Shown: positions 45,024-54,752 of the stretch, piece by piece
Layout: each line of letters starts with the position of its first letter
Position numbering within the stretch: position 1 is the stretch's first letter
Assembly (NCBI GenBank): GCA_031763025.1
Contig: JASSKH010000044.1
Coordinates: 2,163,608 to 2,227,607, forward strand
DNA length: 64,000 nt
DNA from: Macrocystis pyrifera
Taxonomy: Eukaryota > Sar > Phaeophyceae > Laminariales > Laminariaceae
Reading direction: 5' to 3'
Notes under the pieces: generated by a model
The model's database searches: none
Seen by the model: only the letters and a program-made list of their open reading frames with translations
Told to the model about the DNA's origin: nothing
Translations under genes and position numbers: made by a program

Positions 45024-46565
45024 TCACCTCAAATTCATCACAAAATTCCGGTGGAACTCAAACTCTCTCTCAGGCAACGGCTTCGTGAGAAAGTCTGCGT
45101 GCTGGTACCTCGAAGCTACGTGAATAATTTCCAATTCCTTCCTCTCCACTAGCTCCCTCAGAAAGTGGTGCCGCACGTCAATGTGCTTCGAGTTCGAATT
45201 CGAAATCGGATGCTTCGCGATCTGAATCGCCCCCTCGTTATCCTCAAACAAAGGAATGCACGGCATACCAGCCTTCGGCAACATGAACCGCCATACCTGC
45301 CTCAGAAACAAAATATCGTGCGCAACCATAGCCATGCTCACATACTCTGCCTGCGTCGTAGATGTTGTCACACAATTCTGCGTCTTCGAGATACAGCTGA
45401 CCGGCCCCCCCGCACACAGAATCACTCCTCCTGACACCGACCTCCTGTCTGCTGCCTTGCTTGCGTAGTCAGCGTCTGCAAATGCAACCAAGTTCAGCCC
45501 CTCGACAGTACCTCTCTGAAATGAAATACCAAAATGGCTCGTCCTCACTGCATACCCCAGGATATTGAGCGCCGCATTCCAGTGAATCAGTTTCGGCGAA
45601 CTGCAATACCTCGCTACTGCCCGTACTGCGTTCAAAAGATCGGGTCTGGTCAACCGAGCGACCCACAGAAGCGATCCGACCAATTGTCGAAAAGGTTCGT
45701 TCACCTCCGGCTCATCTACATCAAACTCCCAAAGTCTGTACGTCGTGCTCAACGGCGTACTTTTCCCCCACGTAACACCGTATTCTCCTGCCAGGTTGTC
45801 GACGTATGTCTTCTGGGAAATCGTCAATCTTCCTGCCTCCCTGTCTCTCTCGTAATAGCACCCGGAATACCACGTCAAATCCCCCAAGTTCTTCACTGGA
45901 ACCAATTTGTTCAGGTCTTCCTTGAACTGATCACACCTTGCCTGTTCTCCCACTGCAAAAATGTCGTCGACGTGAACCACCAAGAGCAAAACGACTTTTC
46001 CTTCCTCAATCAGACGAAACACACATGGATCTGCCAGGCACTGTTCGAAACTCAGACGCAAAAGACATTTCTTCAACTTCGCAAACCACTGCCTGGATGC
46101 CTGCCTCAACCCGTAAAGACTCTTGCCCAAATTCACGATCTTCCCCGACAACGCACCACATCCCTGCGGTAAACGCATGAACACCTCTTCCTCGAGTTCC
46201 GCTCGGACGAAAGCCTGATCAACATCCAGGTGAAACAACCCCAAGTCAAGCTCACACGCCAAGGCTGCCAGCAAACGAACACACGACACATCTACAGTAG
46301 GTGCATACAGTTCCCCAAAATCCAAGAATTCTCTCTGCATATCACCTCTGGCAACAAGTCTCGCCTTCGCTTTCACAGGCCAACCGAACGCATCAACCTT
46401 CCAGTCAAACACCCATTTCGACCCGATACAATTGTCTATCTGCTGTTGCTCCGGCACAGGCTCGAAAACCTGTCCTTCAGCCAACCCGTGAATTTCTCTC
46501 TGCATGGCATCTGAAAACTGCACCGAATGATCACCCTGCACGGCATCCCTGTAACTTTTCGGCAC
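45024..46565 (-). CDS. Copia pol, reverse transcriptase and RNase H
   Basis: 513 codons, minus strand. RT_2-type core: KWVFDWKVDAFGWPVKAKAR, LVARGD, the LFHLDVDQAFVRAELEEEVF palm block, LPQGCG, LYGLRQASRQW, and the catalytic VHVDD at LLLVVHVDDIFAVGE. RNase H follows: FADADYASKAADRRSVSGG, TTSTTQAEYVSMA, DNEGAIQIAKHP and KHIDVRHHFLRE, then ADFLTKPLPE near the end. Complete for this domain pair. It is in the same frame as the upstream pol segment (46584-47603), separated from it only by the TGA at 46584-46586. Confidence 0.95.
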   Translation of the reverse strand: MPKSYRDAVQGDHSVQFSDAMQREIHGLAEGQVFEPVPEQQQIDNCIGSKWVFDWKVDAFGWPVKAKARLVARGDMQREFLDFGELYAPTVDVSCVRLLAALACELDLGLFHLDVDQAFVRAELEEEVFMRLPQGCGALSGKIVNLGKSLYGLRQASRQWFAKLKKCLLRLSFEQCLADPCVFRLIEEGKVVLLLVVHVDDIFAVGEQARCDQFKEDLNKLVPVKNLGDLTWYSGCYYERDREAGRLTISQKTYVDNLAGEYGVTWGKSTPLSTTYRLWEFDVDEPEVNEPFRQLVGSLLWVARLTRPDLLNAVRAVARYCSSPKLIHWNAALNILGYAVRTSHFGISFQRGTVEGLNLVAFADADYASKAADRRSVSGGVILCAGGPVSCISKTQNCVTTSTTQAEYVSMAMVAHDILFLRQVWRFMLPKAGMPCIPLFEDNEGAIQIAKHPISNSNSKHIDVRHHFLRELVERKELEIIHVASRYQHADFLTKPLPEREFEFHRNFVMNLR

Positions 46566-46583
46566 GTGAAGGTCACTCGCGTG

Positions 46584-47603
46584 TCAAGTGGGCATTTCGG
46601 GACGCTGAAGAGGCGGAACCTCGTCACGAATGACCGCATCGATATGCTCCCTCGTCGCACAGGCAGTCCTCTCCCACGCCGCCATCACGTTCGGCCCGAC
46701 CTGAGAAGCAAGACCCAAACGGTGCCCATCTCCCGGCGAAGACTCCGGCAGCGGCGAGTTTACGGCCCCATCCACCATCGGGGAAAGCATCCTCTGCTCC
46801 GCGATCGCCCGTGCTTGCAGCCGAGTGCGCCCTTGAATCCGACGATCCCCTTCACCCCCGACCTGTCTCATAGCATGCGGAGTGAGAGGCGGAAATCTCG
46901 CGGCAGCTGCCGGCGGCGGGCGCTGTTGCCGCGACGACGCCGCCGGCGTCGGCTCAGATGATGATGAACCACCAAGCGAAGAAGCTCCATGGATCGGGGA
47001 CGGAGACCATGCCGGAAGCGGGTGCGAGCCGGACGACGGCGCTCCCGATGCTTGCTGCGGCGACGGCGCCGGCGATGACGCGGCCGGCGCAGAAGACGGC
47101 GAAGCTCCTCTGGGCAGCGGCATGGCTCCGAACCTGGGCGGCTCCACGGACAACGGCGACGGCGCGGCGGCCCTGAACGGCGGCGGAGCGGCAGGCCCTT
47201 GCGGCGGCACGAACTGGATCTGGAAACCTGGGTGCGGGGGCGGCGCAGGCGCGGAAGGGGAGAGAGGGACACCGACTCCACGTGAATTCCCCCCCCCCCC
47301 GACGACGGCAGCGACGCCCACGATACGTTGCTCGTGTAGCAAACATGCCCCGTGCGCGCCTTCACGACCTTGACGCAGCAGTCCGCGTGGTTGTCGCCTC
47401 CGTTCAGGTAGTGGCAGACGACGGCCTGGTCCTCCATCTTGTTCCGCCGCTCGACGCGCATGTATCCTCGCTGGAAAAACGGCAGGACACGGAAAGGCCC
47501 CTTCTTCCCGGTGAACAGCTCCTGCGGCGACCGGCGGCCCTCGTTTGCGGTCGTCCCCGACTGGTTGAACGCCTCCGTCGCCCATTTTGCAGACTCGGCC
47601 CAC
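46584..47603 (-). CDS. Copia pol linker between integrase and RT (frame-shifted from integrase)
   Basis: Low-complexity Pro/Ser/Ala-rich connector (SPAPSPQQASGAPSSGSHPL, FPPLTPHAMRQ) that runs to PLQRPEMPT before TGA. It is read from about 47290 down, after a ten-C homopolymer (47288-47299) where the integrase frame ends. Confidence 0.7.
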   Translation of the reverse strand: MGRVCKMGDGGVQPVGDDRKRGPPVAAGAVHREEGAFPCPAVFPARIHARRAAEQDGGPGRRLPLPERRRQPRGLLRQGREGAHGACLLHEQRIVGVAAVVGGGGNSRGVGVPLSPSAPAPPPHPGFQIQFVPPQGPAAPPPFRAAAPSPLSVEPPRFGAMPLPRGASPSSAPAASSPAPSPQQASGAPSSGSHPLPAWSPSPIHGASSLGGSSSSEPTPAASSRQQRPPPAAAARFPPLTPHAMRQVGGEGDRRIQGRTRLQARAIAEQRMLSPMVDGAVNSPLPESSPGDGHRLGLASQVGPNVMAAWERTACATREHIDAVIRDEVPPLQRPEMPT

Positions 47604-48721
47604 AGCTTGTCGCCGCGCTCGTCGAGGCCGGGGATGTTCGAGAAACCCCCAGGCCCGAGAAGACGGGCGGCACAGCGCCGCGCAGCCATCCCCGCCTTGT
47701 TCGCCCGCCAGATCGCGCTTTCGGCCACTCCGTTGTACTGCTGGACGCCGGGCGGAGAAAACTCGACGGCGATGCCCGCGCTCGCGCAGAAATCGCGGAA
47801 AGCGACGCTGGTCCAGACGGCGTCGTTGTCCACGCGAATGCAGCGGACGGGGCGCTTGGCGATGCGAGCGAGATCCACGATGAGACGCTTGAACACCACG
47901 AGACCCTCCGATCGCCGCCGCAAAGCGTACGACTTGGAAAACCGCGTCGCGCTATCCACGGCGTACAGCATGTAGCAATTGCCGCCGAGGGAAGCGCTGT
48001 ACGGCCCGCAGAAGTCGAGGTGCACGAGGTCGTTCGGCTCCTCCGCCCGCGAGCCCGCCCTTTTTCTCACGGGTGTGTTCCTCCCCTTCGCTGCCATGCA
48101 ATCCCCACACGGCTGCATCACACCTGTGAGAGTGATACCCTGTTGGCGGGCGGTCTCTCGCAACAGAAATTCGGAAAGGTGGCCATTCGCACGGTGGAAG
48201 TCGTTAACGTCGATGTGTGACGTGCGGTTTCCCACAAAGAACGGATTCGAACCGGGACCCAAAACAGCATTCGCCTGCTCATGCTCTATTCTGTCAAACT
48301 GTCGCGCGTCCATTTCTGCTTCACTCTCTGGGATCACTTCAGGCGAGAAACACCAACTGGAACTCTCATCACAACCACCGTCAGGCCTCACGTCACTCAG
48401 AACTCCCTCGACTTCCCGACCGAGGTGCATGTCGGGATGCGTTTCTGCACACAAAGACAAGTCGAAAAACGAATTCGCAACATCACGTACGTCATCTGAT
48501 GCAGGCGGGCAAGACGGAGTCGGAAACAATCGGGGAACACTGATCACCTGCCTGCTTGGGTCGTTGGGCAAACGTGTGGCATACAAGAAATCGCTCGATT
48601 TACCACGTGCAAAGTTGAGTTGCCCTTCCATGAGGTGGGTACCCGTGGGATCGAGGGTAACGACCTGGCGGTGAGAAGCTTTCCACGCGGAAAAAAAGGT
48701 TGAAGCCGATCTGTGGTGCAT
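47290..48721 (-). CDS. Copia pol, GAG-pre-integrase zinc finger and integrase core
   Basis: Minus strand. HHCC finger: FHRANGHLSEFLLRETARQQ followed by CGDCMAAKG. DDE core: LVHLDFCGPYSASLGG (first D), CIRVDNDAVWTS (second D) and PGVQQYNGVAESAIWRANKA (E). Spacing fits D-x(n)-D-x(35)-E. The open frame extends to 46868, but beyond the C homopolymer near 47290 it turns Arg/Pro-rich and is the wrong frame. At the upstream side another frame change near an A/T homopolymer (48693-48699) separates it from the protease. Confidence 0.93.
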
Positions 48722-49279
48722 ACAAAACTTCCTTCAATTGCACGTCAAAATCCTTCACGAATCCGTCTTCATCATACATGTGGAATCGCAAGTTGATGCT
48801 TCCTACCCCTACCACGGGAATCATGCCTGTGTTTCCAATCTGGATGAACTCGCGGTTTGGCTCAACGTCACGCAAATCGTACATGAGAGTCTTGTCGTTC
48901 GTTACGTACGACGTGGATCCAGAATCAGACGTCCATTTCTCACTTCCGGGAGGGGAGGGAGTGAGCGAGGATTGGGGTTCGCACAGCAAAGCAGCACTCA
49001 CAGCAGATTCCGTCACATGCGCACTCACAAGCACAGTTTCACTCTCCTTAGTCACACCAGACTTGCACTCAGAAGCAGGAGATTCCACACCGAAATCAAT
49101 CAAGTCAGACGCCGAATCAGACACCAAATCGGACACCAAATCAAACTTGCCTCGAGACACATTCAATGCCACACAGCTACGAAGAGGCCCTTGAGACGAC
49201 GGCGATCCGGAAGAGGGAGACGACGAAGTGAGAGAGAATGAGGCGGCGCTGGCGGGCTGCTGAACTCCGTATTGCTGTT

Positions 49280-49324
<45 letters not shown>

Positions 49325-49592
49325 TGCTGCTGTGACGCGCCGTTCGGTTCCAGATACCGCATCGGCTGAAAGGCGTCTGGTCCAGCTGGAGAGTATCCTG
49401 CGTAAGAGCCGTATGTGCCATCGCCATGAACGGCGGGCTGCGGCGGGTAAACTCCCCCCGCCGCCGGAGAAATAGCCTGAGCCGTATCCTCCGCTCACGT
49501 CTCCGTAGCCTTCCCGAGAGCCGCTCGCTTGAGCTGCGAGGCCGTACTCTTGCGTCTCGGGGGAGTACTGCTGCTCCTCGTAGGATTGCCAT
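48700..49592 (-). CDS. Copia aspartic protease region
   Basis: Contains KWTSDSGSTSYVTND, the DSG-type active site of copia proteases, at about 48895-48945, then IQIGNTGMIPVVGVGSINL and VLYAPQIGFNLF. Upstream is a Ser/Gln low-complexity segment from a CTG run (49279-49330), where a different frame gives poly-Gln after MRYLEPNGAS. Confidence 0.85.
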
Positions 49593-51237
49593 TCCGAAGC
49601 AGCCCAGCGCTCGTCCGCAGTAGCGTTGTACCCGTAGCCGTCGTTGTGCCCAGCGTAGTTCGCGTAACGCGGGGGCCCGTTGTGGGTGGCAGAGCGAGGT
49701 GGAAAATTAGGGCGGAAATTCGGTGCTCTGCTCGCCCCCCTGCCGCCGGAGGAGGAAGGACGCCCGTCCGCGAAACCTCTCCCCCCCGGTTGGCGACCCG
49801 TGTACCCTGCAGGCCCGCGTCCACGACCAGGTGCCTGCCTTGGCGGGAGGCCTCGACCCCAATTCCCGTCTGAACGTTGTGGCTGCTCCCTGGGTCGATC
49901 TTGCACGAAGTCCGGGCGGCGAATTCCGTCAATTTCCCGCCCCGTCTGTCGGCCTTCATGCGCAAATCCCTGGGCTCCTCTCTGCTCGCGGAAGGCCAAG
50001 AATTCCTCGAACTCCCGTCGAAGGGCCACGCAGTCCGCGGTGTTGTGGGAGTCGTTCGGGCCGTGTCGTCTGCAGAACATCGGTGACTGTTGGTGAGGGC
50101 CTCGCTCGCCTGCTCCGCCACGTTCCATCCGGCAGCGCCTGCTCCTCCACCGTTCCATCCTGCAGCGCGTGCTCCTCCACCGTTCCATCCTGCAGCGCGT
50201 GCTCCACCATCATCCTGGCCCCTGCCGTAGGATGGTCCACTCCGACCCATGCCGCCAGTGTAGAGCGCGTGCCTCGTCTCCTCACTTCGGTGTCCCTCTC
50301 CCCCGGACTGCCGACGCTCGTGCTGGGCCTGTGTCAAGGTAAACTCCAGGTGTTTCCTCGAGAGATTCGGAAAAAAAATAAGGGATTCCCGAGCGCGGGT
50401 AAAAGAGGTGTTTAGACGTCGGGCGATATGACGACATACAACATCTTCAGGCTTTTTACCGTGGCCACTAGGGCCCAAGCGGGAGTTCATGTTCATCACG
50501 ATAGTCTCCCCACGACGAAGGTATTCCAAGACATCTTCACCATCGCCCTGCCACAACTCGTTCCATTCCCTCTCTAAACGCTCTCCCTCCATGTCATATC
50601 CTTCTCTGTACTGTGACACAAAAATCCTCCATCCTTGCTGAGGGCTCCCAGACGCGACGATTCGGTTTTGAGTCGGACCGTCGGTGATTTTTGTCAGCAG
50701 CAAGTTCCATACTCTCAAAGACTTCTCCACTCTTTCTGCACCTCTGTTCAATTTGAGCATTTCCAAATCCACGTCAGGCAACCCTACGGGAATGTCCTCG
50801 TACCCAAGAACGTCAGACAATTTCTCAGCTGCCAGATATGCACGAAATGAACTCTCAAACACCCTAAACTTAGTGTGAAGGCTTTCTCCTTTTCCTACCA
50901 TACCAGTCCACTCTCTAATCTCAAGTTTAGTTCGTACTTCTACAGTTGTAGACATGCCTGAAGGGTGGGCGGGCCCGCTCTGTTGCCCAACCCCTTGACG
51001 TATCAGATCCGCCAGGATTGTCAGCCGCCGGATGTCCTCTGGACTCGGCAGGTCCTGTCGTGCATCCTCCCTCCTTTCCTCTGAGGCCACCCCTCGCTGA
51101 TCAGCCTCATCCTGACCAGAATCCTGAGGAGATGCTGCTGCTCCTCCTCCTCCTCCCATCGCCATGTCTCCATCGATGACCGGCGTAATCCAAGTCCCCA
51201 GATAAGGAATCCTAAACGGGAAGAACCTCATCCTCAC
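49495..51237 (-). CDS. Copia gag (capsid) with downstream nucleocapsid in a shifted frame
   Basis: 580-codon open frame, minus strand. It opens MRMRFFPFRIPYLGTWITP. The capsid-like core has VEVRTKLEIREWTGMVGKGE, LRVWNLLLTKITDGPTQNRI, FVSQYREGYDMEGERLEREW, LWQGDGEDVLEYLRRGE and LEFTLTQAQHERRQ, typical of UBN2-like copia gags. A tandem peptide AAGWNGGGARAAGWNGGG follows. In the last unit a base appears missing (CCACGTT against CCACCGTT elsewhere, near 50118-50125). Beyond it the sensible frame is another one, holding a zinc-knuckle-like CRRHGPNDSHNTADC. Confidence 0.85.
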   Translation of the reverse strand: MRMRFFPFRIPYLGTWITPVIDGDMAMGGGGGAAASPQDSGQDEADQRGVASEERREDARQDLPSPEDIRRLTILADLIRQGVGQQSGPAHPSGMSTTVEVRTKLEIREWTGMVGKGESLHTKFRVFESSFRAYLAAEKLSDVLGYEDIPVGLPDVDLEMLKLNRGAERVEKSLRVWNLLLTKITDGPTQNRIVASGSPQQGWRIFVSQYREGYDMEGERLEREWNELWQGDGEDVLEYLRRGETIVMNMNSRLGPSGHGKKPEDVVCRHIARRLNTSFTRARESLIFFPNLSRKHLEFTLTQAQHERRQSGGEGHRSEETRHALYTGGMGRSGPSYGRGQDDGGARAAGWNGGGARAAGWNGGGAGAAGWNVAEQASEALTNSHRCSADDTARTTPTTPRTAWPFDGSSRNSWPSASREEPRDLRMKADRRGGKLTEFAARTSCKIDPGSSHNVQTGIGVEASRQGRHLVVDAGLQGTRVANRGGEVSRTGVLPPPAAGGRAEHRISALIFHLALPPTTGPRVTRTTLGTTTATGTTLLRTSAGLLRNGNPTRSSSTPPRRKSTASQLKRAALGKATET

Positions 51238-51282
51238 AGCCCTTTTGCACAGAAGCGTGGACGACTCGTACCAACGCTAGCG

Positions 51283-51796
51283 TGTTGAGTAGCCCCTGTG
51301 CTCCGGGCGCCCTTGTTGTTGTTGCCGAGGGGGATAGCCCGATGCTCGGCGGAAAAGAAAGACGAAATAAACCCTATAAACAACCCGTACCCTTGTCGTG
51401 GCTGAGGAGCCCTGTTGATGATATGAAATGTATTGAAGCTGGACTTGATAGCAGCGGTGGCGGTGGCGTGTTAGCCCCTGGGTGGACGGACCCCCTTTTG
51501 TACGGTGGCTGATTAACCCCGGTTTAGTAGTTTGGATTGAAGGACGCGGAGTCCTGGACACGGAGTCCTCGACACGGAGTCGTCGACACGGAGTCGGGAA
51601 AGGAAGTAGATTACAAGAAGAAGTAGCAAGCCACAGCGTACGTCACAGACACATGCGGCCTAAAACACAATTCAGGGGTAAAGATGGTATCCCGATCGTA
51701 GATCCACTCAGACACGAAACCCCCCCGAATCTCCGCAATACCTCACGGGATATTTCCTCTCAAGATAATCTGACAATGCTGTGAGTATACTTTTCA
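51283..51796 (-). repeat. 5' LTR of the copia element
   Basis: Direct repeat of 43901-44414, TG...CA ends, followed by the AAACG target duplication at 51797-51801. Confidence 0.97.
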
Positions 51797-52060
51797 AAAC
51801 GTTCCTTAGCGTTACGGACAAAGTGTTTACCTGATGAAAGATGTACTCATGACATCACTCTCCTTGTGACAGCAAAATCTTAATTATTCGGAGATTTGGT
51901 ACGGAGATCTGGGTTTGATACGGAGATATGGCGGGATATTGCATTGCAGGATACGTGTGGGAATTAACTTTGAGTTCTGAATACAGCCTGCTGACCGAAG
52001 TGGGCCCCTTTTCGTGTTGGGGTGGGCACGCGCCGTGCCCACTCCACCTTGCCCTTGATA

Positions 52061-52282
52061 TTCCCTTCAAGGCCCACTATAATATACATGAACGAACCGG
52101 CCGGTCTTGGCCGCCTGCCTTTATTCTGAGAGCCCCGTCAACTGGGCTGACAGCACCGTTCATGATTTACCTTCCCTTCAAGGTCCACTATAATATACAT
52201 GAACGAACCGGCCGGTCTTGGCCGCCTGCCTTTATTCTGAGAGCCCCGTCAACTGGGCTGACAGCACCGTTCATGACTTGCC
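52061..52282 (+). repeat. 111-bp direct tandem duplication
   Basis: Two nearly identical units starting TTCCCTTCAAGG(C/T)CCACTA, both with ACGAACCGGCCGGTCTTGGC and GAGAGCCCCGTCAACTGGGC, ending CAGCACCGTTCATGA. The second begins at 52172. Confidence 0.9.
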
Positions 52283-54081
52283 TATTACCTGATATATTGA
52301 TAGTGCACCTGGCAGAGTCGAGTGCAATTATGAACCAATACAGCAGCAGCAGTATGATATAATACGCGTGATATGTGGCAGGGTCGGTGCGGGATGCCGT
52401 CTGAGACAAGAGGTCACCGCGCTTGTTGAAGTTTGACCCTTCTCTGTTGTCTGTACTCGTACACTCGTTTCATACCAGTACAAACCAATAATAATAAGAG
52501 TACGTCCTACTTCCTTGTGTGATAGCGGTGTATGCTACTACTGCTACTACTACTGTTGTGCGTACATTGATGCCTGTTTGTCACCGGTTGGCCCGCCTAC
52601 CTGTGGGCCGTTTCAAGCAGCGCCTTTCGACGTGGGCCAGAAGCATGTGGCACAACAAGCGAAAACCATGCTCCCAGACCACGCCGACCCGCAATCGGCG
52701 CTCGGCACAGGCACGAAGCACGAAACACGAACCCACCAAAAAATGCGGCGCAACCTCTAAGCTACTTGCGCAAGAACAAACGACAACTTCTAATATTAAT
52801 ACCAGGTATATATGTTCTCAGACAGAGTGGTACGCATGAATACGTTTATGCATGCGTATCCACTACTGCTACGGTACTCAGTACCAGGTATATCATACAG
52901 CAATCGTCGGCGGGCAGACGGGAATGGGCGCCACTCAGAGGCAGTGACAGGTGGGTGTGCTGCAGCTAGTGTGCGACTTTTTATCTATGCGTCGATGCAC
53001 AACGTGGGGGAGTTCTTGGCGAGTGGTGCGATGGTGGTGGTTGGCAGAAGGGTCGTTCGACTCCCAGTGTGGAAGGTGGACGGTCGGTCGGCCGGGCTGG
53101 CATGCACGCAACACTCAAGCATCCAGCAATAACACACGTACGTACAGACAGTGGTTCGAGCGCTTGACTTATGTACGTACGGGAGTGTCATGGTGCCGGC
53201 GTGCCAGCTACATACATGCATTATCCCGTAAGGAGCGCCACCCAGAGGGTCGTCGCGCAAGTTCAACATCCAATAATCAGAGAGAAGCGCTGGTGGCCTA
53301 GGTCGTATATTACTGCTACTTCTACACTGCTGCTGCTGTACTCTCTTTACTGCTGTATTACGTAGCACATAGAAGACGCAGGGGCGGAAAGGGAATACGT
53401 ACTTGAAGCAACAAAGTAAAACGCATATCATACAGCAGCAAATAGATATGATGCTGTATCAGCTACTTACAGCAGGCTGTGACTGCAACAAAACCAAGAT
53501 AAACCCTGTACTCTCAGTACATGTACGCTGCTGCTGCTACCATACCTGGACACCACTGAGCTGAGAAAAAGAGGCAGAGCAGGGGCGCCGAGGGCGTCGG
53601 CGTCGCCGGCGACCCAGCAACTGCTCCCGCCGAGCAGAGGGGAATGCCATCCAAGATGCCCATCTTCTTCTTCTATTCAATGCGCGGGGAGGTAGAATAA
53701 GGTGGTACAGCTACAGTAGGCAAGTAAGAGAACCGCCTTTGATGCACCTGATATCCTGCAGCAGAGCTCGCTAGTTTCGGGGCGGACCAGCTGGCGGGGA
53801 ACTGGGGAGCGGTGCCCCGAAACCCGAAACTCGAAACCTCCAAGGAAGCCACGTGAACGAAACCGTCAAATATAAAAAAGAACAAAAAACGCAAAAACGG
53901 CGATGGGCGCGAGCGAGCCGTTCGGCTGCTGTTTTGTTTGTTGTGTAGTACGTACCTGGTACAAGGCATACGCACAGCGGTAGTTACGTAGGCGCTGGTC
54001 ACACGGCCGGCTTTGCAGCTCCTGATTTGTAACATACTCCAAAGCTGCCAATCACGGGCCAAACGCTTACTTGCGTTTTTT

Positions 54082-54189
54082 ATTACGGGGGTCCATAGTT
54101 AACGGGACCAAATATTGTTAGTAAAAATGGGCAAATATATAGTTTTTCACGTATACCATAGGTCCTATTAACTATGAACCCCCGCAATA
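54082..54189. mobile_element. Family M MITE, copy 2
   Basis: ATTACGGGGGTCCATAGTTA at the left, AACTATGAACCCCCGCAATA at the right, with AATATTGTTAGTAAAAATGG inside. Confidence 0.88.
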
Positions 54190-54270
54190 ATAATAGTTAT
54201 TCGTTATATATCACACATTCATTGATTGTCGTTGACAATGTTCATATCCAGTCCCCGTCCCCAGTCCCTC

Positions 54271-54752
54271 GTCCTCGGTGGCTTGGTAGGTGGTCCGCGA
54301 GCCTGTCAAGATCAATTTCGTGAGTTCGAGTCTCACCGAGTGCATGCTCATAGGGACTTTTTCTTGCATAAAAAATTGATAAGCGGAAAGCGCGAAAGCG
54401 TGAGTTGGCTACATTCGATGAAAATCGACGAGCAGTGGGAATGCTGAACCCTATGCGCGACAAAAACTAAAGGCACGTACCGGGGGGGGGCAGGGACGAC
54501 ACCTGTGACCACGGCTTGTCCAGAAGATCGTCGAGGGTAAAACCTCCTACGAGTGGGCTAGAAAGTAAAAGTGATGGATAAAAATAAATAAATAAAAAAA
54601 TATATATCGGGGATCCATGCTACGGTAGGTACCGGGGGGGAGCAGGGACGACACCTGTGACCACGGCTTGTCCAGAAGATCGTCGAGGGTAAAACCTCCT
54701 ACGAGTGGGCTAGAAAGTAAAAGTGATGATTAAAAAAAAAAAAAAAAAAAAG
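54271..54752 (+). mobile_element. SINE-like element: tRNA-like head, duplicated body, poly-A tail
   Basis: 54279-54290 TGGCTTGGTAGG resembles a pol III box A, and 54324-54333 GTTCGAGTCT with a perfect GTGAG/CTCAC stem resembles box B and the T arm. The anticodon and acceptor stems do not fold well, so it is not a working tRNA. A 150-bp body unit (CAGGGACGACACCTGTGACC ... GTAAAAGTGATG) occurs twice, at 54478 and 54630. The first is followed by an A-rich tract, the second by about 20 A. Confidence 0.5.

Larger units (their letters stand above)
43901..51796 (-). mobile_element. Ty1/copia LTR retrotransposon, full length, recently inserted
   Basis: 7896 bp bounded by 514-bp LTRs that look identical. 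The insertion is flanked by a 5-bp direct repeat AAACG (43896-43900 and 51797-51801). The coding strand is minus, in the copia order gag, protease, integrase, reverse transcriptase, RNase H. After the 5' LTR (right side) the minus strand reads CGCTAGCGTTGGTACGAGTC, a possible tRNA primer site. A purine run AGCAGGGGGGC before the 3' LTR (left side) fits a polypurine tract. The reading frame changes at homopolymers and one in-frame TGA (46584-46586) interrupts pol, so this copy as sequenced is not translatable throughout; homopolymer sequencing error is an alternative. The 3' non-coding part (44415-45020) has four GGTAAAACGGCAATT-like modules. Confidence 0.97.

Noticed and set aside
45534-48674. 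Several plus-strand frames of 100-312 codons
   Set aside because: Antisense shadows of the copia pol domains, which are clearly coded on the minus strand.
54271-54343. A functional tRNA gene
   Set aside because: Box A/B and T arm are present, but acceptor and anticodon stems do not pair; listed only as a SINE-like head.
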